A DNA stretch of 5,506 nt from assembly GCA_005889025.1 (NCBI GenBank), contig VBCZ01000123.1, forward strand, positions 1 through 5,506, written 5' to 3'. Positions within the stretch are counted from its first letter, which is position 1. Every line of letters starts with the position of its first letter. The DNA comes from Betaproteobacteria bacterium. Its GTDB lineage: Bacteria; Pseudomonadota; Gammaproteobacteria; Burkholderiales; Casimicrobiaceae. This document shows positions 4,898-5,506 of this stretch, one piece after another. A program made the translations under genes and the position numbers. Under the pieces are notes generated by a model. That model was not told where the DNA came from, did not search any database, and worked only from the letters and a program-made list of their open reading frames with translations.

Positions 4898-5506
4898 CTA
4901 TTCCTCGAGCGCCATCCGGCAAGCTTCGTCTTCGCTCATTTGCGCGCCTTCTCCAAGCAGGCGCTCGAGTTCACCGGGGGACAAGTTCTCGATGAGCAAC
5001 CCCTGCAATCGCTCCCGAGAGCGCGCCTCGTTGGGCTGTCGCGATGACTCGTTTGCCGCGAAGGGATAATCGGTATGGCCGGCGAGACGGGCGGCGTTTG
5101 AGGTGTTCCCGGCCAATGCCGCCCGCAGCGCGAGGTGGTCAAGCGTGACCCACGCGAAACCTGCTTCGTTGCGCAACGGGAGACCCTCGCGTGCAGCAAG
5201 CAATGCTTCGCAGAGCTCGCCGCGTTCCGTGTGGACGCCCGCCAAGTTGGTAAGACCCGCTCCGAGTGCAATCCTCCGCGCGACTGGCGATTTGCGCGCA
5301 AGCATAACCGCCTCGCGATAGCCCGCGAGCGCGGCGTCGAGGTCTCCGGTCATCCAGTTCGTTTCGGCGAGAGTGCAGAGCACTCCGATTGTCAGGCGTT
5401 CAGCGCCCGTTTTCTCGCAAAGAGAAGCGGCTTTTTCGAAGTCCAATCGCGCGCTCGCCAGATCGCCGGTCAGCGCTTTAAGTGTACCAAGTGCGAGAAA
5501 ATATTC
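4898..5506 (-). CDS. C-terminal TPR part of a large winged-helix/ATPase/TPR regulator (5' end outside window)
   Basis: 202 codons are open from the right edge to TAG at 4898; the gene starts beyond 5506. Tetratricopeptide-like helical repeats are visible about every 40 residues: GDLASARLDFEKAASLCEK (14-32), GDLDAALAGYREAVMLA (54-70) and GELCEALLAAREGLPL (96-111). A helical tail follows, ERLQGLLIENLSPGELERLL and then GEGAQMSEDEACRMALEE. This spacing and the 'GA.ms.deA...AL' ending fit the C-terminus of the roughly 900-1000-residue proteobacterial proteins that join an N-terminal Trans_reg_C winged helix, a predicted NTPase and TPRs; the TPRs are thought to bind ligands or partners. The winged-helix remnant immediately downstream strengthens the family call. 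The residue before LDFEKAA is TTG-coded Leu inside the repeat, not a start. Confidence 0.82.
   Translation of the reverse strand, partial: EYFLALGTLKALTGDLASARLDFEKAASLCEKTGAERLTIGVLCTLAETNWMTGDLDAALAGYREAVMLARKSPVARRIALGAGLTNLAGVHTERGELCEALLAAREGLPLRNEAGFAWVTLDHLALRAALAGNTSNAARLAGHTDYPFAANESSRQPNEARSRERLQGLLIENLSPGELERLLGEGAQMSEDEACRMALEE

Overview
The window is GC-rich DNA from a member of the Pseudomonadota. An alphaproteobacterium of the Bradyrhizobium/Xanthobacteraceae kind is my best guess. The grounds are the gene families present and a dispersed intergenic repeat whose sense strand reads like the 'MS..GHKQT...' pseudo-peptides often over-annotated in Rhizobiales. That assignment is from memory and is tentative. 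No phage, CRISPR, tRNA, rRNA or transposase gene is visible.

Layout. Positions 1-822 (+) hold the 3' part of a conserved gene of unknown function. Converging on it are two small minus-strand genes: a secreted four-cysteine protein (1179-913) and an 86-residue conserved protein (1626-1366). An intergenic stretch with repeat copy A (1715-1764) precedes a well-formed 92-residue conserved gene (1925-2203, +). Positions 2204-2710 carry no convincing gene but hold palindromes, a 10-bp inverted repeat, a 7-bp tandem repeat and repeat copy B. At 2711-2986 (+) lies a small gene readable only by joining two frames. It meets the end of a minus-strand cluster of three genes: HELMH-motif membrane protein (4437-3931), PLDc_N-type two-helix membrane protein (3881-3693) and glutathione S-transferase (3681-2965). 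Beyond a hairpin and repeat copy C, a broken winged-helix regulator start (4829 down to about 4738) sits directly behind the 3' end of a TPR-containing gene of the same type (5506-4898), which runs off the right edge.

How the genes relate. Only the minus-strand trio looks like an operon. The stop codon of the PLDc_N gene forms part of the Shine-Dalgarno sequence of the GST gene, so those two are probably translationally coupled. The rest is a mosaic of short independent genes separated by repeat-bearing spacers.

Most notable points. (1) Three related repeat copies lie in three different spacers, one next to the truncation of a regulator paralogue. (2) A small gene is hidden by a +1/-1 frame change. 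(3) The HELMH protein has a -1/+1 frame change in its middle. All four inferred indels can be explained by one-base changes in short homopolymers, so base-calling error is a serious alternative to real mutation. I did not find a convincing new multi-gene system.
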